Shown: positions 6,844 to 6,956 of the stretch, in pieces
How the letters are laid out: each line of letters begins with the position of its first letter
Position numbering within the stretch: the stretch's first letter is position 1
Assembly: GCA_021160785.1 (NCBI GenBank)
Contig: JAGHBX010000340.1
Location: 1-6,956, forward strand
Source of the DNA: Planctomycetota bacterium
Lineage (GTDB): Bacteria > Planctomycetota > Phycisphaerae > Sedimentisphaerales > Anaerohalosphaeraceae
DNA: 6,956 nt
Direction: 5' to 3'
The notes under the pieces: model-generated
What the model saw: only the letters and a program-made list of their open reading frames with translations
Database searches by the model: none
What the model was told of the DNA's origin: nothing
Translations under genes and position numbers: made by a program

Positions 6844-6956
6844 ATGGAAGAACATGAAGAGCATTCAGTACCCGTGGCGGGCATTGATTACCCACGCAAT
6901 TTCGACGAGTTTAACAGGTGGTTCACCAACGAGGCCGCGTAGAGGTGGATGAGACA
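6844..6956 (+). pseudogene. IS1595-family-like transposase, N-terminal part, interrupted by TAG
   Basis: From ATG 6844 the frame reads MEEHEEHSVPVAGIDYPR, then NFDEFNRWFTNEAA, and meets TAG at 6940-6942 after 32 codons. As I recall it, the start of IS1595-family transposases has a Y-P-R-T-x-x-E-F-x-x-W-F-x-(T/D)-E-x-A-C pattern followed by a zinc ribbon, and the match up to EAA is close. The stop falls where the conserved Cys is expected. After it the frame continues RWMR to the window edge, so a nonsense change or a small indel are both possible. No clear Shine-Dalgarno sequence precedes the ATG. The family call depends on about 20 informative residues. A programmed recoding event is unlikely but cannot be excluded from this fragment. 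Confidence 0.5.

Larger units (their letters stand above)
6794..6956 (+). mobile_element. Left end of a probable IS1595-like insertion sequence (cut by the window edge)
   Basis: A change in character occurs after the gene-free tail. A six-G run (6794-6799) is followed by the palindrome CCACTTG-ACG-CAAGTGG (6803-6819), an AT-rich promoter region and a reading frame whose start resembles IS1595-family transposases. The G-run plus palindrome would be the terminal inverted-repeat region. The exact left boundary is inferred, since the right end and the target duplication are outside the window. Confidence 0.5.

Overview
The window is about 7 kb of moderately GC-rich bacterial DNA. Its main content is a head-to-tail, plus-strand array of at least five paralogous genes: the last 38 codons of one (1-118) and four complete ones (317-1897, 1974-3470, 3526-4962, 5003-6595). 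Each complete product starts with a twin-arginine (Tat) signal (RRQFL, RRAFL, RRQFM, RRNFL). The mature part looks like the L-fucose/L-arabinose isomerase (FucI/AraA) fold: Rossmann-like N-terminal segments, then a C-terminal block with ordered motifs C(M/L)G, N-D, CE(G/A), HC and a terminal H-x4-(Y/F)-G-(D/E). The terminal motif is present in all five copies. Repeated secreted, isomerase-like Tat proteins of this kind suggest a planctomycete or related PVC-group bacterium, but this is an inference from style; there is no phylogenetic marker in the window.

Layout: 1-118 is the end of the upstream paralog. 119-316 is an intergenic region with a strong sigma70-like promoter (TTGACC-N17-TATACT, 190-218) and a roughly 90-nt leader. 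317-6595 holds four genes separated by only 40-76 nt, each with a good Shine-Dalgarno sequence, so they probably form one transcription unit. 6596-6793 is a gene-free tail with a possible terminator (6690-6732). From about 6794 to the window end lies what looks like the left end of an IS1595-like insertion sequence. It has a G-run, a palindrome overlapping a promoter, and a transposase N-terminus that meets an in-frame TAG after 32 codons.

The copies are diverged rather than recent duplicates. Copies 1 and 2 share one C-terminal style, and copies 0, 3 and 4 share another ending in (V/I)VEE or VVEEx. Predicted anchoring also differs: copies 1 and 4 have lipobox-like cysteines, copy 3 has an AxA-type cleavage region and copy 2 is ambiguous. 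The genes may encode a set of exported, metal-dependent sugar-isomerase-fold proteins acting in the periplasm or at the outer surface on different sugars or as subunits of one complex. No transporter, regulator, glycoside hydrolase or sulfatase is present in the window, so substrate and pathway cannot be read from it.
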